A DNA stretch of 64,000 nt from Prinsepia uniflora (Eukaryota > Streptophyta > Magnoliopsida > Rosales > Rosaceae). The notes beneath the pieces are model-generated. The model made no database searches. It saw only the letters and a list, made by a program, of their open reading frames with translations, and was not told where the DNA came from. Of the stretch, positions 21,970 to 34,436 are shown one piece after another. The position numbers and the translations under genes were made by a program. How positions within the stretch are numbered: the stretch's first letter is position 1; each line of letters starts with the position of its first letter. Location of the stretch: the NCBI GenBank assembly GCA_032719365.1, contig CM064867.1:63238136-63302135 (forward strand), written 5' to 3'.

Positions 21970-24349
21970 TTATGTTGATACTTGGTTTCGTGATACATTG
22001 TAAATAGTTTGTATTGTACACTTGTGTTGTAATCTTGAATCGTGTGTTTTGGTTGTGTCGGACTAGTATTGGTCCGGATGGATGTTTTTTATAACAGTAT
22101 GGTATGTGGATGAGCATGTTGGGCCCAAAATAAATTTGACCCGAGGATGGGTAATCGGAGGTGTGACCTTTGGAAATTAGATATTGAATTGGACTCAGAG
22201 GGAGTCCGGAAATGGTTTAGTGTGTACTGAGAGATTTTTAGAAAGGATGTGGTTTCCTTAAGGGTATTTTACTCGGTGACCGGATATGCCAGTGGTGGCA
22301 TTGATGTTGGTCACGATTGAATGCGGACTCGAGAGGAGTCGAGGCATTAGACTTGGACTCAGTAGGATTCAGGAGTTGGTTTAGGATTCGGGATGAGTCC
22401 TGATGTGATTCGAGGACTCCGGCTGAGCTGGTTATGACTGTGAGTTGTTGAGGCAGGTTTTCTGACCACAGTTGGTTTGGTTGTGATAACGTGTTGGTGT
22501 GCCTTCATCTACGGATGGGCATGTGAGGTGTTTGATGAATGTGTTGACTAAAGAGAAAATTTCGTGGTGTTAGGTCTGGTCGACCAGGGTAGACTCGTTT
22601 GGACTACCAGAGTAGACTTGTGACATAAGAGTTAGTAGTGGCTGGGGTTAGTGTGAATCCCGGGAGAACTAGACGTTCTTTCCTGTGGACACGTTGATGT
22701 GTCATTATGAGAGTTGTGATTTGGTGAGGTGTTTTTGGGTAGCATAGGACAAGGATTGTCGATGCTAGCTAAACCCTCAGGAGTTTTACTTTTCCCTACG
22801 TGGTTTGGGATCGACCATATTGATCTATGGGTCGAGTATTCTGAGGTCATACTTCTGGAAAGGGCGACTAACAGGAATCGTATTGGATGATAAACAGAAA
22901 GGCCTATTGTGTGTGACGGTGATAGTCAGGAGATTTTGAGATTGCGACCTTAGCGTCGGGTCGAGTAATATTTTGGGATTGGCTTCCTTATGAAGTCAAT
23001 TAAATGTAATGTGTTAATCGTTAGAACAGGTAACCGAGAGGTTCGATTTTGGTGTGTCTTAGTAGACGTGAACGAGATTTCAGGTTTTGGAATCGAATTT
23101 CTGGGTGACGATTCAGGATTTGATTTTGGAACTTGAAAGTGGATTTTTGGATTTGGGTGCTGAATGATTATTCCAAATGCTAGCTTACAGAATAATGATT
23201 TCGGATTCGGATTTGGAAATGGATTAAAACATGTGATGTCTGGGTTTGAATTCAGGATTTCTTGCGAAATTGCGGATTCAGATTTGGATTTGGAAATGGA
23301 TGATGGGTGGAGTTTCGATTTTTCTACTGCTGGTTTGGGCAAATGGACTCCATTATTGGAACGTGTTTGGCTATGACCTAGGTGGTTGTAGTCTGGTCAA
23401 TGGATAGATGTATGTACCTTGTACATGGTTTGAGGTAAGATACTTTGCAGACTTGTGGTGCCGGATGACGGTATACGGGTTATACCAGTAGAACGTTGGT
23501 GAACATGTTGGGGATTGGCTTAGTTCCAATACCATTGGTTTTAATTGTGAACGTGAACTAGACATTGAACACGATGCACTGAGCAGGGTGATTTTGATAA
23601 ATTCAGTGATTGTTTGAGCAGGTGCTCTTAGCCATGGTTGGCTAGTGTAACTCTAGTGTTGAGTTGTGTGATCACTGCTAGGCTGGTGTTCAACGTGTTC
23701 CAGTTACACCGTCTGATTGAGAGGGATGACGGTATGCGTATACTCAGAATGAGTGAGTTGGTGGTTAGTGTGATCGCAAGTTGCTTTGCGGCGAGATGTT
23801 ACCATGTCGTGACCTTACCAGCATCTTGGATTGCTGGGGGGGGGGGGGGGTGATAGTTATGGATACTAAGGATTGGCATTTGTCGCAGGATTGAGCTTGC
23901 CGTGCGAGGTGAGATCATGGTGTTGATCTTACGCTACATTGAGGACGTTGTAGCACGATGTGATGTCACTAATTGGTTGATGATTGGAGCCTTACTAGGG
24001 TGGTAAATCTTAGTGGTGATAGTTTGGTTAGTAGTGTCAGCTTGGACTGACAAGTGAGATTTGGTGACTCCCGATGGGAGCAAAGGTCAGGGTGTATTGG
24101 TGATTGAGGGGAATCGTCAAGCTGAAAGAGTAAGCTTAATGATGACATTGTCAATTTCTGGTGATCAATTTCACTCGAGGGGGTCGAGTGTAGTCATTAC
24201 GACGTAAATCTATGATGAGATGTCTGAGTGCAGACGAGTTCTGTGTTGGTTAGTGGGTGTACAGGTGTACACAAATTGTGACGCCCATTTGTTTTCTACG
24301 AGGTGGATGTGGAATAAGGATAATTGGAATTTCGGGGACGAAATTCCTT
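21970..24349 (+). other. Non-coding internal region of gag-only retrotransposon
   Basis: About 2.4 kb, rich in GAT, GTG and TTGG words on the + strand, with no frame resembling protease, reverse transcriptase, RNase H or integrase. It has the length and position of a decayed or replaced pol region. A run of 15 G lies at 23,836-23,850. Confidence 0.75.
23836..23850. repeat. Poly-G run (15 G)
   Basis: An uninterrupted G15. Such runs are unstable and prone to sequencing error. Confidence 0.9.
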
Positions 24350-24362
24350 AAGGGGGGGAATG
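24350..24362 (+). other. Polypurine tract
   Basis: AAGGGGGGGAATG immediately before the 3' LTR, the expected plus-strand priming site. Confidence 0.9.
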
Positions 24363-24363
24363 T

Positions 24364-27300
24364 TGTAATGACCCGTCCCGAGTGTCAGGATTAAATATTA
24401 ATTAATTATGGTTTAGAGTGACTAATCTGGGATTAGTTGAGTGAAATCGGACGAAATGTGCAAAATGACCGTTTTGCCCCTAGCGTGGGCAAAATATTGA
24501 CTTTTAGTTCGGGCGGTCAAACGGACTTTGACCGATGACTGTGACGTATTTTGGGACGTCACGAGTTCATAGAAAGGTGGCACGTTCGATTCCGACATTC
24601 GAGGAAAAAGTATGGCGTTCGGAAGTTGAGGGGTATTTTGGTAATTTGGCTAAAAAGGGGCCAAATGTTGACTTTTGACCCGGGAAGTCCAATGGACGAG
24701 GGCCAAGGACTGTTACGTAGGTCTCGTCGATACGAATCCAACGACAGGCGGCATGCCGAAATCGGAGATTCGACGACGAAGTTATGGTCACGGGAACGAA
24801 ATCGATTAATCGAACAAACCGGGATTTCGATTAAAATATTATTTTATTATGAACAATACCCGATGATTGAACACACCTGGATGAGTGACAAGTGTCACCC
24901 ATCCCTTGATTTATGGCCTAATTTCAGATCCATGTTTTGGGGTAAACATCATTATGATGTTTTATTAATTATTAATTATACTTAATTATTTTTAATTCCT
25001 CCATTAATCCCTTCAGTGTTCTTCGACCCGTGTACAACCAAAATGCAATTTTCTTCCACCCTTAATCTCCTCCCCATTCTCTGAACTTGAGAATGAAAAT
25101 TGGTGAGATTTGAGAGACTGTTTTAACTGGGGAAACACGGGTAGTGAGGGAGAGGTGAAAAACTGGAATTCGGACTTTAGAATGTTTGGAGGGAAATTCG
25201 AATGTTGAGATTTGAGCCTTAAGGATTGAAATTGAAGCTTCATTTAGCTTCCTGAGGTTGTGATGAGTTGATCCAGATCAAAAACGAAGAGAATTGAGGC
25301 CCAATTGGCTCTGAACGGGCCTTGTAACAGTGAGCACAGTTCGAGCTTGAATCGTGGGATTTGAGGCTTGGATTGATGCAAGAGTTGGGGAATGAGTTTA
25401 ACTGAGTCCATTGAAGCTTCTGGATGCATCAATTGAAGGAAATCGATTGACATTGATGGAGATTGGACGACGAAAAGGGTTCGAATGTTCTTCGAAAGTT
25501 CAGCTTTGATTTGAAGGTTTGAGGTAAGGATGATTGTAATTAAGTTCACAGATCCCTAATTGAAACTAATTTGATGCTAATGTCCGTTTGAATTACTGGA
25601 AACGGTGTAGAACTGACGGACATTGAATCGGGTCTGTTCGCGGGCACAAGGATCCGTTTTGCCGAGAAAACGGGTGAGGACGACGACTACTGTAGCTGGC
25701 GCGTGGGTTTCAAGCGCAGCCACTCATGGCGGCGCGTGAGGGCGCGTACGGCCTTGTTTCAAGGTGAGGTCAACATGACTTTGAATCCTCTCAGTGTAAC
25801 GAACATTTTAACGTTGATTTCGAGAAAATCGGATATCGTTTCGTTAATGTTCCGCGTATCCGAAGTTTTGTTTTAACTTAAAAATACGTATTTAAATTCC
25901 AGAAAATTGGGGAAAATTATATGAAGTATTTTGAGATGTTAGTAACCCTCTATAATGATTTTGGACAGGAGTTGTGATTTCCAGAATTTACGGAAAAACG
26001 TGCAGCTCGGAAACGAACCGTTTAGACGGTGTGTGTGATTGGACTTTTGGTTTTCTAACCTTGATGCATGCATATATGTTTTAAATGCTTTATCATATGA
26101 TTTTATATGCTTTGGCATGATTTATGTTTCAATCCGGTGATTTCTCAGTTTTATGGATTATTATATTATATTTTGGCACAATTTTCGAGAAATGATGAAA
26201 TTGATGTTTTTCAGCTTGGTCCGGATTGAAAATGATGTTTTGACTCGGGTTATGAGTTAGGAAATTGAAAATGATATTTGGACTCGGATTATGAGTTAGG
26301 GATTGTTTTCGAGGATTTACTTGATCGTGGCAACTCGGGTTTATGGTTGCACGGATTTGCGTGAAAATGATATTTTGGGCTTGAGACCTAATGAAATTGT
26401 GATTTTTGTTGGATTTGTATTTCCATGTGATTACATGATAATATTGATGATTTTCAGATTTATAAAGTAAATCGGGACTTGGGGCTGAGACCCTGTATTG
26501 AAAATGATTTTGATTTCAAGCGCAATTGTTTTCACTGGTTTTTGTGATGATGATATGTTACGAATATTTAGGGCTTTCGGGTGGAAATATCTTTTTCCCC
26601 GGAGTGCACCCTGGAGATAACGTTCGCCTTCGGGATGGAAGTGTTTACCCCAAAGAGGTCACGTAGCACGGTCTTTGTCGTGCAGCCGAGGGAGGCTCGA
26701 CTCAGACCAGAGTGCTGGATTATATATGGATCGGTAAGTGATGTGTTCACGAGATCCGGATTGCCGGCTGGTGATGTGTTCACAGCGGCGGATGCTCGGA
26801 TTTGAGCGGTTCTTGAGCCTATTGATTTGCACGCGTTGCAGGGATAAACGTGACTCTAAGCAACAAGATATGGAAATAAGTCCCGTGATTTTATGGAAAA
26901 TGATTTTGAGGAAACCGTTATTTGTGGTTGAAATGATTTAAGGAAACGTGAATTTATTGAGATTCAAATTGATTTAATGAAAATGAGTTTTAAGGAAAAT
27001 ATGTGGACATGGAATTTAGAAACATGTTGTTTGTGATTACGTACCGGTTTTGAGTACGGGTTTTTGGTTTTTGTGGCCAGGTGATGGTGTTCACATGTTT
27101 TGGCCTGAGAGCCGGGATTTGATGTTTTATAACTTGAACTGATTTGGTGAACATGAGTTTTATGGACCTTGGGAAAATATGTTTAGATTTTATCGGTCCA
27201 CTGTTCATACTTGAATGATTTCATACTATTACTCATGTTTTATGATATGCATGCATGTTTGTGAAAACTGGAGGGTAAGAATATATTTTGGCAAATGTTT

Positions 27301-27527
27301 TTATAAGAAGTCATTTTTGTCCACTCACACTTTTTCTGTTTTGTGACTCTCCAGGCCGTGGTACGACGTTCGGGGCTGATCGTGAAGCAGAGGTAGCAGA
27401 AGAAATCAGCGCAATTATCCCTTGTCTGGCAAGCACTTAAGGGTAGTTTTGGGCCTTTAGTCGACTTGTCAGACGGGAGCAGGACCGGGCACGGTTTTTG
27501 ACGTCCAGTTGGGACGGGGTCCTGTCA
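24364..27527 (+). repeat. 3' LTR of gag-only retrotransposon
   Basis: 3164 bases, matching the 5' LTR throughout with scattered substitutions and a few single-base or short length changes. Ends TGTCA, followed by ATATC. Confidence 0.95.
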
Positions 27528-27874
27528 ATATCCATTGGTCTTCACTTGTCATTGGCATGATGATTCCTTCATAACACCTCTTATATGACTCCAAGTTGTA
27601 ACATTCATCCACATATTCTGCTGCATTACGATTCAATCTACTTATGGCACAACATGCATGTGGGCAAGAAATTTCACTAAGATCCCACCTACGACAAGAA
27701 CATGACCTCACCCTCAATTCGACCCTAAACTGCCTTCCTGTATCAGAACTTATTTCAAATATATAATCCTCTGCATGCCTTGACAAAAATTGTTGTCCTT
27801 GTTTCTTGTTTTCTTCTAACAACTGTCTAATTCTTGGCCCTATTTAATGTCCATGCCAATGATCGGGGGTCATC
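27528..27874 (-). pseudogene. Transposase SWIM zinc-finger exon part
   Basis: After an acceptor (TATCTAG|GATGAC) the exon reads a short degenerate stretch with a TAA, then GPRIRQLLEENKKQGQQF and the SWIM finger CSCRRWDLSEISCPHAC followed by YVDECYNLESYKRCY and MPMTSEDQW. It is cut by the retrotransposon at the ATATC duplication. Confidence 0.92.
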
Positions 27875-27981
27875 CTAGATAACAACATAAGATTGCTCAG
27901 TTTACATACAACATTTCAATACCATATATACTACCATAATACGTCTATTGTATCTCATATCTCTAACTAATACATACTAAC

Positions 27982-29993
27982 CTTCTTGCTGAGTGCAACA
28001 TCAACACATCAACCCTAATGTTCTGCAACATAGTTAGTATAGGCTTGTCTCTTGCTGGTATGATTGCCTTGTTGAAAGCCTCATTTAAATTGTTCGTCAA
28101 CATGTCACATTTAAAGGTAGGGTTGAAATGTGCACGACACCATTGATTAGCATCAAGCTGACTTAGCCAGTAATGGGCAGGCTCATTGAGTTCTAGCATA
28201 TTCTTCATTTCAGTTTCAAACCACGCCAAATTAGTGGCACGTGCTATCTTTTCAAATTCTCCTTCAAAGCTAGGCTTTTGTGCTCCTTGTTGAAGTTGTC
28301 ATACAAATTCTTAATGCAGTTTCTATGCTCTGCATGTGGGAATAACTCACCTATAGCTTCAATCAGTCCTTTCTGCTTATCAATCGTAAACATGTACCCA
28401 TAGCTGTTTTGTATCTTCAAATCATCACCCAAAATCTCCATAAACCATTTCTAGGTACTGTAATTCTCAACCTCCACTATGGCCCGTGCTATTGGATACA
28501 TATCGTTGTTTGCATCAACTCCAATGGCAGCCAAAATCAGTCCAGGATGTAGGCCTTTAATACGAGTCCCATCTGAGCCAATGAAAGGCCTACAACCTTG
28601 TATCCAGCCCTTTTTACAAGGCCCTAATGAAATGTACACCCTCTGAAATCTAGGCACCGCATCGCCCTCAAGTTCAGCCTTAATCAGCGCGGTGCTTTCA
28701 CCATCCACTCTCTTCAACTCCTTACAATAATCTCGTAAGATTTCATATTGTCTAGTGTATTTACCTTGAACCAACTCTATGGCCAAATGACCTTTCCCTA
28801 TAACAAGTAGATTTTCGTAGCCAATAGCCCGATTCTCGCATCACAAGCTCTTGAAACTCCCCTGAGTCCCACTTCTTGCTTCTAAGTTGTCTTGAATACT
28901 TTCTCACTAACCATTGAGTAGTTGCATGCATATTGTAAACACCCTCGCTACAATCATGTTTTGGACGAAAGGTTTTCACTTGCAAGTACTCTCTCCCTTG
29001 CACTTCTGAAGCATAAACATAAAACTTGCAACCTTTTCCATCTCTATAGACTGCTTGTATCTTATCAGAATCATTTTTCTTGAAGTTAATTTCTCTCCTA
29101 GCTATCACAGAGTACCTCCTAATTGCTTCTCTGCAGATTACAGCGGAAGCAAATTTTAAAAAAAAGTTCAAATATAGGATTTTCCATATCTGTTTCTAGA
29201 TGGAAGTCCCTATATGACTGACCATCTTTTCTTTTCCTTCCCATACGTTCAGTCTCACCTTCACCACTACCACTTTGTTCACCTTCCGGATTAAAACTAT
29301 TCAGCCTAGGTGATTTGTCCCCAATCTTCTCATTGGCCACATATTCAGCATGTTCATGAATATTGAGGTCAAGTTCAGCTTCTTGATGGTGTACATAATT
29401 CTGAAGCAAAGCATCATTCATGTATGTCGTTTGATTAGGACCTAGTTCATCTGGTTGTACAAACTCACTGTCAATAAACTCTGTATAAGGCTCATCATCT
29501 TCTTCAGTATCTGTCTCAACATCAATTTCATCTTCTTCTTGTAGAACTTTTTCTTTCCCCTTACTTTTCTTTCTAAAATCAGCATATGCATCTTCTTGCA
29601 GAACTTCTTCAATTGTTTCAACAACTTCCTCCACATTGAGTCCAAGCTCTTGGGGTAGCTTAAACCCATCACCGCCCCCACATCTTAAGTAGAATGGGAT
29701 TATCTTACAATTAGACTCAATATATCCCTTACAAAGCCTATACAATTGTCGATCACCACACAACTTAACCAAATTCTCACTATTACACTCTTTTGAATAT
29801 ATAGACACTGAGCTAGTATCATAACCCAAGTCCTTAGCCAGACTTTTCATCTCTAACATTGATATAAAATCAATCATTACAAAGTCATACCATTTAACCT
29901 TTCCCCCCTTGTACGATATTGTCAACCCATCTTTACCCCCTTCCACGACCATACCACGATGATGCATCTCTAAACTGAGTAAATTATGATCAT
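27982..29993 (-). pseudogene. Transposase N-terminal, DNA-binding and catalytic part
   Basis: Holds the PB1-like region, acidic linker, MuDR domain and DDE core. The catalytic Asp, Asp and Glu are all still visible although in different frames. It ends at a donor (AAGAAG|GTTAGT) next to a 107-base intron. Three frameshifts and one TAG break it. Confidence 0.92.
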
Positions 29994-31535
29994 CTAAAAA
30001 ATAGTAATACACTCCCATTAGAACTAAAAACAGCGACAATAAACAGAAAAACAACGACATTAAACAAAAAAACAGCACTGGAAGTTTGAAAGACATCAGT
30101 GGTTTGAAAGTCTTGTTCATTTAAACAAGGCAACAAAGGTTATATATCTTTATTTCCCATTTCCCATCTTTTCGTCTTAAAGGTGATTAAATAATAATTT
30201 AATTAGGCTTAAAGCTTGGAACTGCTTTGTTTCATTGAAATTATGTTCTACTGAAACTTCTTACACTAGTAAGTCATCTTAAAAAATTGCCATAGTGATA
30301 TTCAACTGCATTTTGGTTTACAATCAAATGCTGAAAATTTTATTGCTTTGCAATTTCTGAAAGTATATGTTGCCTTTCTGATTATCTTTATCTATTTGAG
30401 TGATCACCTGTTAAATTCATATTTCCTTTCTGTTGCTGTTATTCAGTTCTTGTTTGAATCATGTAATATTATTTTCTTTTAAGTTTCTAGAAATTCTTTT
30501 TATGGAGGCCAAATTATTTTCTCAGGCTACAAAAGTGAAAATTAAGGTAGGAGAAGAATATGGCCACCAAACTAATCAAATCCTGAAGATGATGAAGTTT
30601 ATGTAGTCTCTTAAACAATAGGTTAAGGATATCGAGGAAAAGCGTATAAAAAATACCCAGGTTTCTCTCATGGGCAATAACTGTTTAAGAGCATTATTGA
30701 TACCAATTTTTCTAGCAAAGATGCATATAGTGATCTGAATATTCCATGACTTGCATGAACATTTCTAAAGCTGTGATTCATTATGGTTTCAAATTATTTA
30801 GCTCAATTAGTAGGCCTTGACAATAGTATTATGTATGTAATTTAATTATTCCATCTTTTTCATTGTAGCAAATATTTTTATAGGACCTGGATCACTTATT
30901 GGACGGATTTTGACCTTTCCTTCAACTACACAAAATGGACAAAGCTTGCTTGCGCCTCCTCCCCTTAGTCCTCTGCAAGTATGTCCAACAAAATGATCTG
31001 ATCTTTATCTTCTTTATTATACATTTTCTTGTGATCCAACGTAAATGTAAAGTTTTATGAGGAGCCCTCATACTTCAAATATATAATATTATTTTATGAA
31101 ATGCGTTAAATTTTTGTGATATATTTTCGCCGTTGGTGGTATTTTCAAGGGTTTTCGGTTGATCTGTAGGCTCTCTATCTTCTCCTATCTATCAATGTAT
31201 TTGATATGAAGTGAAAGAGAGGTTTTGGTGCTTTAGTTAAAGAAATTATAATTCTTTAAAGGATTTTGATCAAATATTAAGCTTGGAAGATCTTCTATTT
31301 CCTTCTCAAGCTATTCATTTTTTGTGTCAGTTCAGTTTTCTCTTTTCTGCTCATAAACAATAAAACCAATTCCTCACATAATTAAGAATATCACATACTA
31401 ACATGAAAAATATCTAATTTCAACAGAGAAGAACGAGACCAAACAGAAAAGTCGAAAGAACAACATTTTTTCAGCTACCAACACAAACTTGAAAGTGAAA
31501 ATTAGAGAAAACCCCAATATATTACAAATTAGGAA
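29994..31535. other. MULE 5' non-coding region with minisatellite remnant
   Basis: Near 30,028-30,085 are AACAGCGACAATAAACAGA-type units like those in the transposase intron, just before a plausible acceptor (minus strand TTTTTTAG at about 29,994-30,001). This suggests a 5' intron made of the same repeat. The rest is AT-rich. At about 30,870-30,976 a + strand exon-like piece is flanked by TTGTAG and GTATGT. Confidence 0.5.
30870..30976 (+). other. Exon-like piece inside MULE, possible captured fragment
   Basis: Between CATTGTAG and a GTATGT donor, one frame reads ANIFIGPGSLIGRILTF then QNGQSLLAPPPLSPLQ. It lies on the strand opposite to the transposase. I do not recognise the protein; it could be a captured host exon or chance. 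Confidence 0.25.
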
Positions 31536-31540
31536 AAACT
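31536..31540. repeat. Target-site duplication AAACT, left
   Basis: Identical to 34,188-34,192. Confidence 0.93.
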
Positions 31541-34187
31541 TGACAAGACCCACCCCCAATCCCCCAAGATTAAGGGCTAAATCCTACTCCCGTCTAACTT
31601 ACGCATGACACGAAGGCTAAACCGACGTCCAACCTCCATGTGACACGTAAGTCGGATAAGGGATTCTCGATACGATCGTCCAAAACACTTCCGGACTTCC
31701 CAGAGTGCTCAGAATCTACTGTGAATCTCGCGTGTGATGTCTCCATCCCTCTCAACCAACAGCCCGCACTGCAACAACCTGGAGGGTATGAAAACAAAAA
31801 AGTCTGTGAGTGGACAAAAATAAAGTATAGTTCAAAAAACAATTATTAGAAAACAAAATTTCACTTATACCCTCCATGTAAAAACCAATGCATGCATATC
31901 AATTCATGTCATGAAACCATCTTATATTCAAAACCATTAATGAAAACCATTATTGAAAACCCGAATCAAATCCGTTATTCGAATCCAGGGTCTCAGCCCA
32001 AATCATAAATCAATCTCAAATACGGGAACTCAGTCCCAAAGCTCATCAAACCCACTTCATCTGGGCCATTGCCCAAAACATCTGGAAAAACAGTGAAAAA
32101 CCAGTGAAAAACATCAATCGTGCGAGTTACTGGATCTCAAGTGCGCTCAAGACTTTAATCTCAAAACCATGCGCAATAATCAGGCCTTCCCGGGATATCA
32201 ACGAGTCTTTAAACTCATAACACAATCACAGGCCTCGGGGGGTATCATATCCGAGTCTTTAAACTCAAAACATATACCGAGTCTTTAAACTCAAAACATA
32301 TCAATCCAGGGCCCTCCCCCTGTCAATCAATCCGAGTCTTTAAACTCAAAACCAAATCCAGCAGTTTTCATTTTCTTTTCCGTGTCTTTAAACCCAAAAC
32401 CATTTTTCAATCAACAGTGAAAACCATAGGAAATCTTCTCCGAATTCGCAACAACGATTCCGTAAGCTAGCATCGGGAACCATCATCCCGAACCCAAATC
32501 CAGACTTCTTTTCCAAATCTCAAAACCGAATCCGAAATATCATTTCTGAAATTTAGTTTCAAAACTATAATCTCATTTCCAAAATCACATGAATAGGGCT
32601 CCAAGCCCGAAGTCACTTTTTCCAAAATCCACTTGAAACCATTGAAATCAAATCATATTTCAAATCCATTAACACCGGCTTCCCCGAACCTGTCCGAATC
32701 CCATAATAATGTCACTAACTACCTCACAATGATCATACTTAAGCCCCGTAATTTTCTCGAATTTTTAACTATTTTTAATAGAGCCTTAAAACTTTCAGAC
32801 ATCCCGAAACATATCGAGACGATGTCCGATCGACTCGAAACTAATCCCAAAATGTTCGTTACATCGAATACTTTAAAATTCATGTTGGAAACTTCCCCCA
32901 AACTACCATTCATGCGCCCCCACGCGCGTCTGGAAGCTCCTGCGCTTGAAACCTACGCGTGTGAACAGTGTCACTAGCAACCTCTGGTCAACCCGGTTCA
33001 TACCTCGTCAAACCGGTCTCTGCAACTAGAACCGGCGTGGCCATTTTTTGTCCAATTTTCAACCATTTTCAGCTCTTTTCAATTCCATTAGCTTCGTCCT
33101 ATACTAAGCATTCAATTTAACTATGAAAATCTGGGAATTAACTTGAGAATCGTACCTCCCAAACGTTGTGTGAAACTCGACTTATCCCCTCTCTCTGCTT
33201 TCACGTTTCCAGCTAGCTCAGGCCTCCCTTTCCAGCCCAATAGCTTCCTAACATTATCCAGAACCTCACTGTAATAATTAATTGGAAGTTCAAGCATCAA
33301 AACATCACTGGCCATTTTTGAATTTAAACTTACTCTTTTTCGGGTTTCCCGGTTACCAGCCACGGCCAGCTCCAAAACCAGGCCTGATCCGCTCCTAACC
33401 AGCTCCAAAACATCATTCAACTCACTAAATAACTTATTAACCACTAAAACAAGTTAATCGAACTTGGGTTTACAACCAAGGATCACGGTTCCTACCTCCA
33501 CCGTGCACGACTGCCCTCTGGGGTGGTGCCAACCAAGTCCTCAACCGTCGGTCTCTTCCCTCCAATCATCAGCTAGCCTCAATTGTTGAGAAATTGACGG
33601 TAATTGTTTCACAATTCCTCTGCCTCTGTCTCTGTTTTTCTAAGATTCCCGGCCACGATTCACGGCGGTCGTCCAGGTCACATCGTCACAGCCCTCACTA
33701 TACCCTCTCCACTAACCAGTACTCACCAAGGTTGAGGGGTTCAAGGGAATTGGGTAGCCTGATCAGGCTCTGTTCTCAGCTCACATCGTCACAGCCCTCA
33801 CTATACCCTCTCCACTGAACACATGTCAAAATCTCAATTAACTATCATTCCAAGACAGCCAAGTGTCCACTTGATACTGGGCACAGATCCCAATGCACTA
33901 GAATGACCAAAATGCCCTTAGATGGCTAATTACAATTTTTCCACTCAAGTTCCTATGCCCGTAACTTTATCGTCTGAACTCCAACCCACATGTGCCGCCT
34001 GTCGTTGTATTCAGGGCATCGAGACCTATCTAACGGTCCTCGAAATACGTGAAAGTGATTTGTCTTCCAAAAAGTCAACCATTGCCCCTATTTCATCAAA
34101 ATTACCAATCCAACTAAGCACCGATTAACTTCACTAATCCGTCATTAACCACTAATCTAATCCCGGTTTCCGGGACGGGTCGTTACA
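31541..34187 (-). mobile_element. Solo LTR inserted in the MULE
   Basis: 2647 bases, on the minus strand, running TGACAAGACCC... to ...GGGACGGGTCGTTACA and flanked by AAACT. No internal sequence is left, so it arose by LTR-LTR recombination. It carries the RY motif (31,888-31,897), TGTGAGTGGACA box (31,805-31,816), repeated GAGTCTTTAAACTCA phrases (32,190-32,400), and a 38-base direct repeat (33,680-33,720 and 33,783-33,820). Confidence 0.95.
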
Positions 34188-34192
34188 AAACT

Positions 34193-34436
34193 CATAGTGA
34201 AAAATCTTGAAAAAACTCATTTTACTAACCGTATTTTGGTTGTTTGAATCCGGGTTCATGAGGAATCATCCTCTGCTCTGATTTCGTCACCAAAATTCAA
34301 CGGCAAGAAGAGGAAGTTGAATAGTTTTTGGGTTTCCTTCCAACAGAGAAATTCAACTCCAAGGAAGGCGAATATGAATGCAAGAGAGGGACAACAACTA
34401 TTCGATCTTGCTGGTGGCAACAACCTTCAAGATTTT
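34193..34436. other. MULE sequence between solo LTR and right inverted repeat
   Basis: Short 5' flank of the transposase gene. No coding signal. Confidence 0.6.

Larger units (their letters stand above)
17903..27527 (+). mobile_element. Gag-only LTR retrotransposon (TR-GAG-like), complete
   Basis: Layout: 5' LTR 17,903-21,070, primer-binding site 21,074-21,085, gag 21,115-21,969, 2.4 kb without pol, polypurine tract about 24,350-24,362, 3' LTR 24,364-27,527, all flanked by ATATC. No protease, reverse transcriptase or integrase frame is present, so it must have used enzymes from an autonomous relative. Non-autonomous plant elements with gag only are known as TR-GAG. LTR similarity is high, so it is the youngest or among the youngest insertions here. 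Confidence 0.93.
15434..29993 (-). pseudogene. mudrA-type MULE transposase gene, broken and split by a retrotransposon
   Basis: Read on the minus strand, domains occur in the expected order: N-terminal PB1-like region (YKGGKVKWYDF, SLAKDLGYD, LRCGGGDGF), acidic linker, MuDR DNA-binding domain (CREAIRRYSVI...VKTFRPKHDC), the MULE catalytic core with Asp in GSDGTRIKG, Asp in TIDKQKG and Glu in NLNEAFN, a SWIM zinc finger (CSC...CPHAC), a CCHC knuckle (CSNCGSVGHYMSKC) and a Gln/Ser-rich tail. Lesions: frameshifts at about 29,155 (A/T run), 28,795 and 28,265, a TAG at about 28,454 where the family has Trp, TAA near 27,845 and TAA near 15,755. The LTR retrotransposon 17,903-27,527 sits between SWIM and CCHC exon parts; removing it with one ATATC restores the frame. 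The start codon is uncertain: frames upstream of 29,993 run into minisatellite-like sequence. Confidence 0.93.

Noticed and set aside
29994..30120. Signal peptide or membrane anchor at the N-terminus of the transposase frame
   Set aside because: The hydrophobic Phe/Leu/Cys run is encoded by minisatellite-like units and ends at a plausible splice acceptor, so it is probably untranslated.
33121..33444. A 107-codon minus-strand ORF in the solo LTR
   Set aside because: Lies wholly inside LTR sequence, not kept open in the other LTR copies, and shows no domain.
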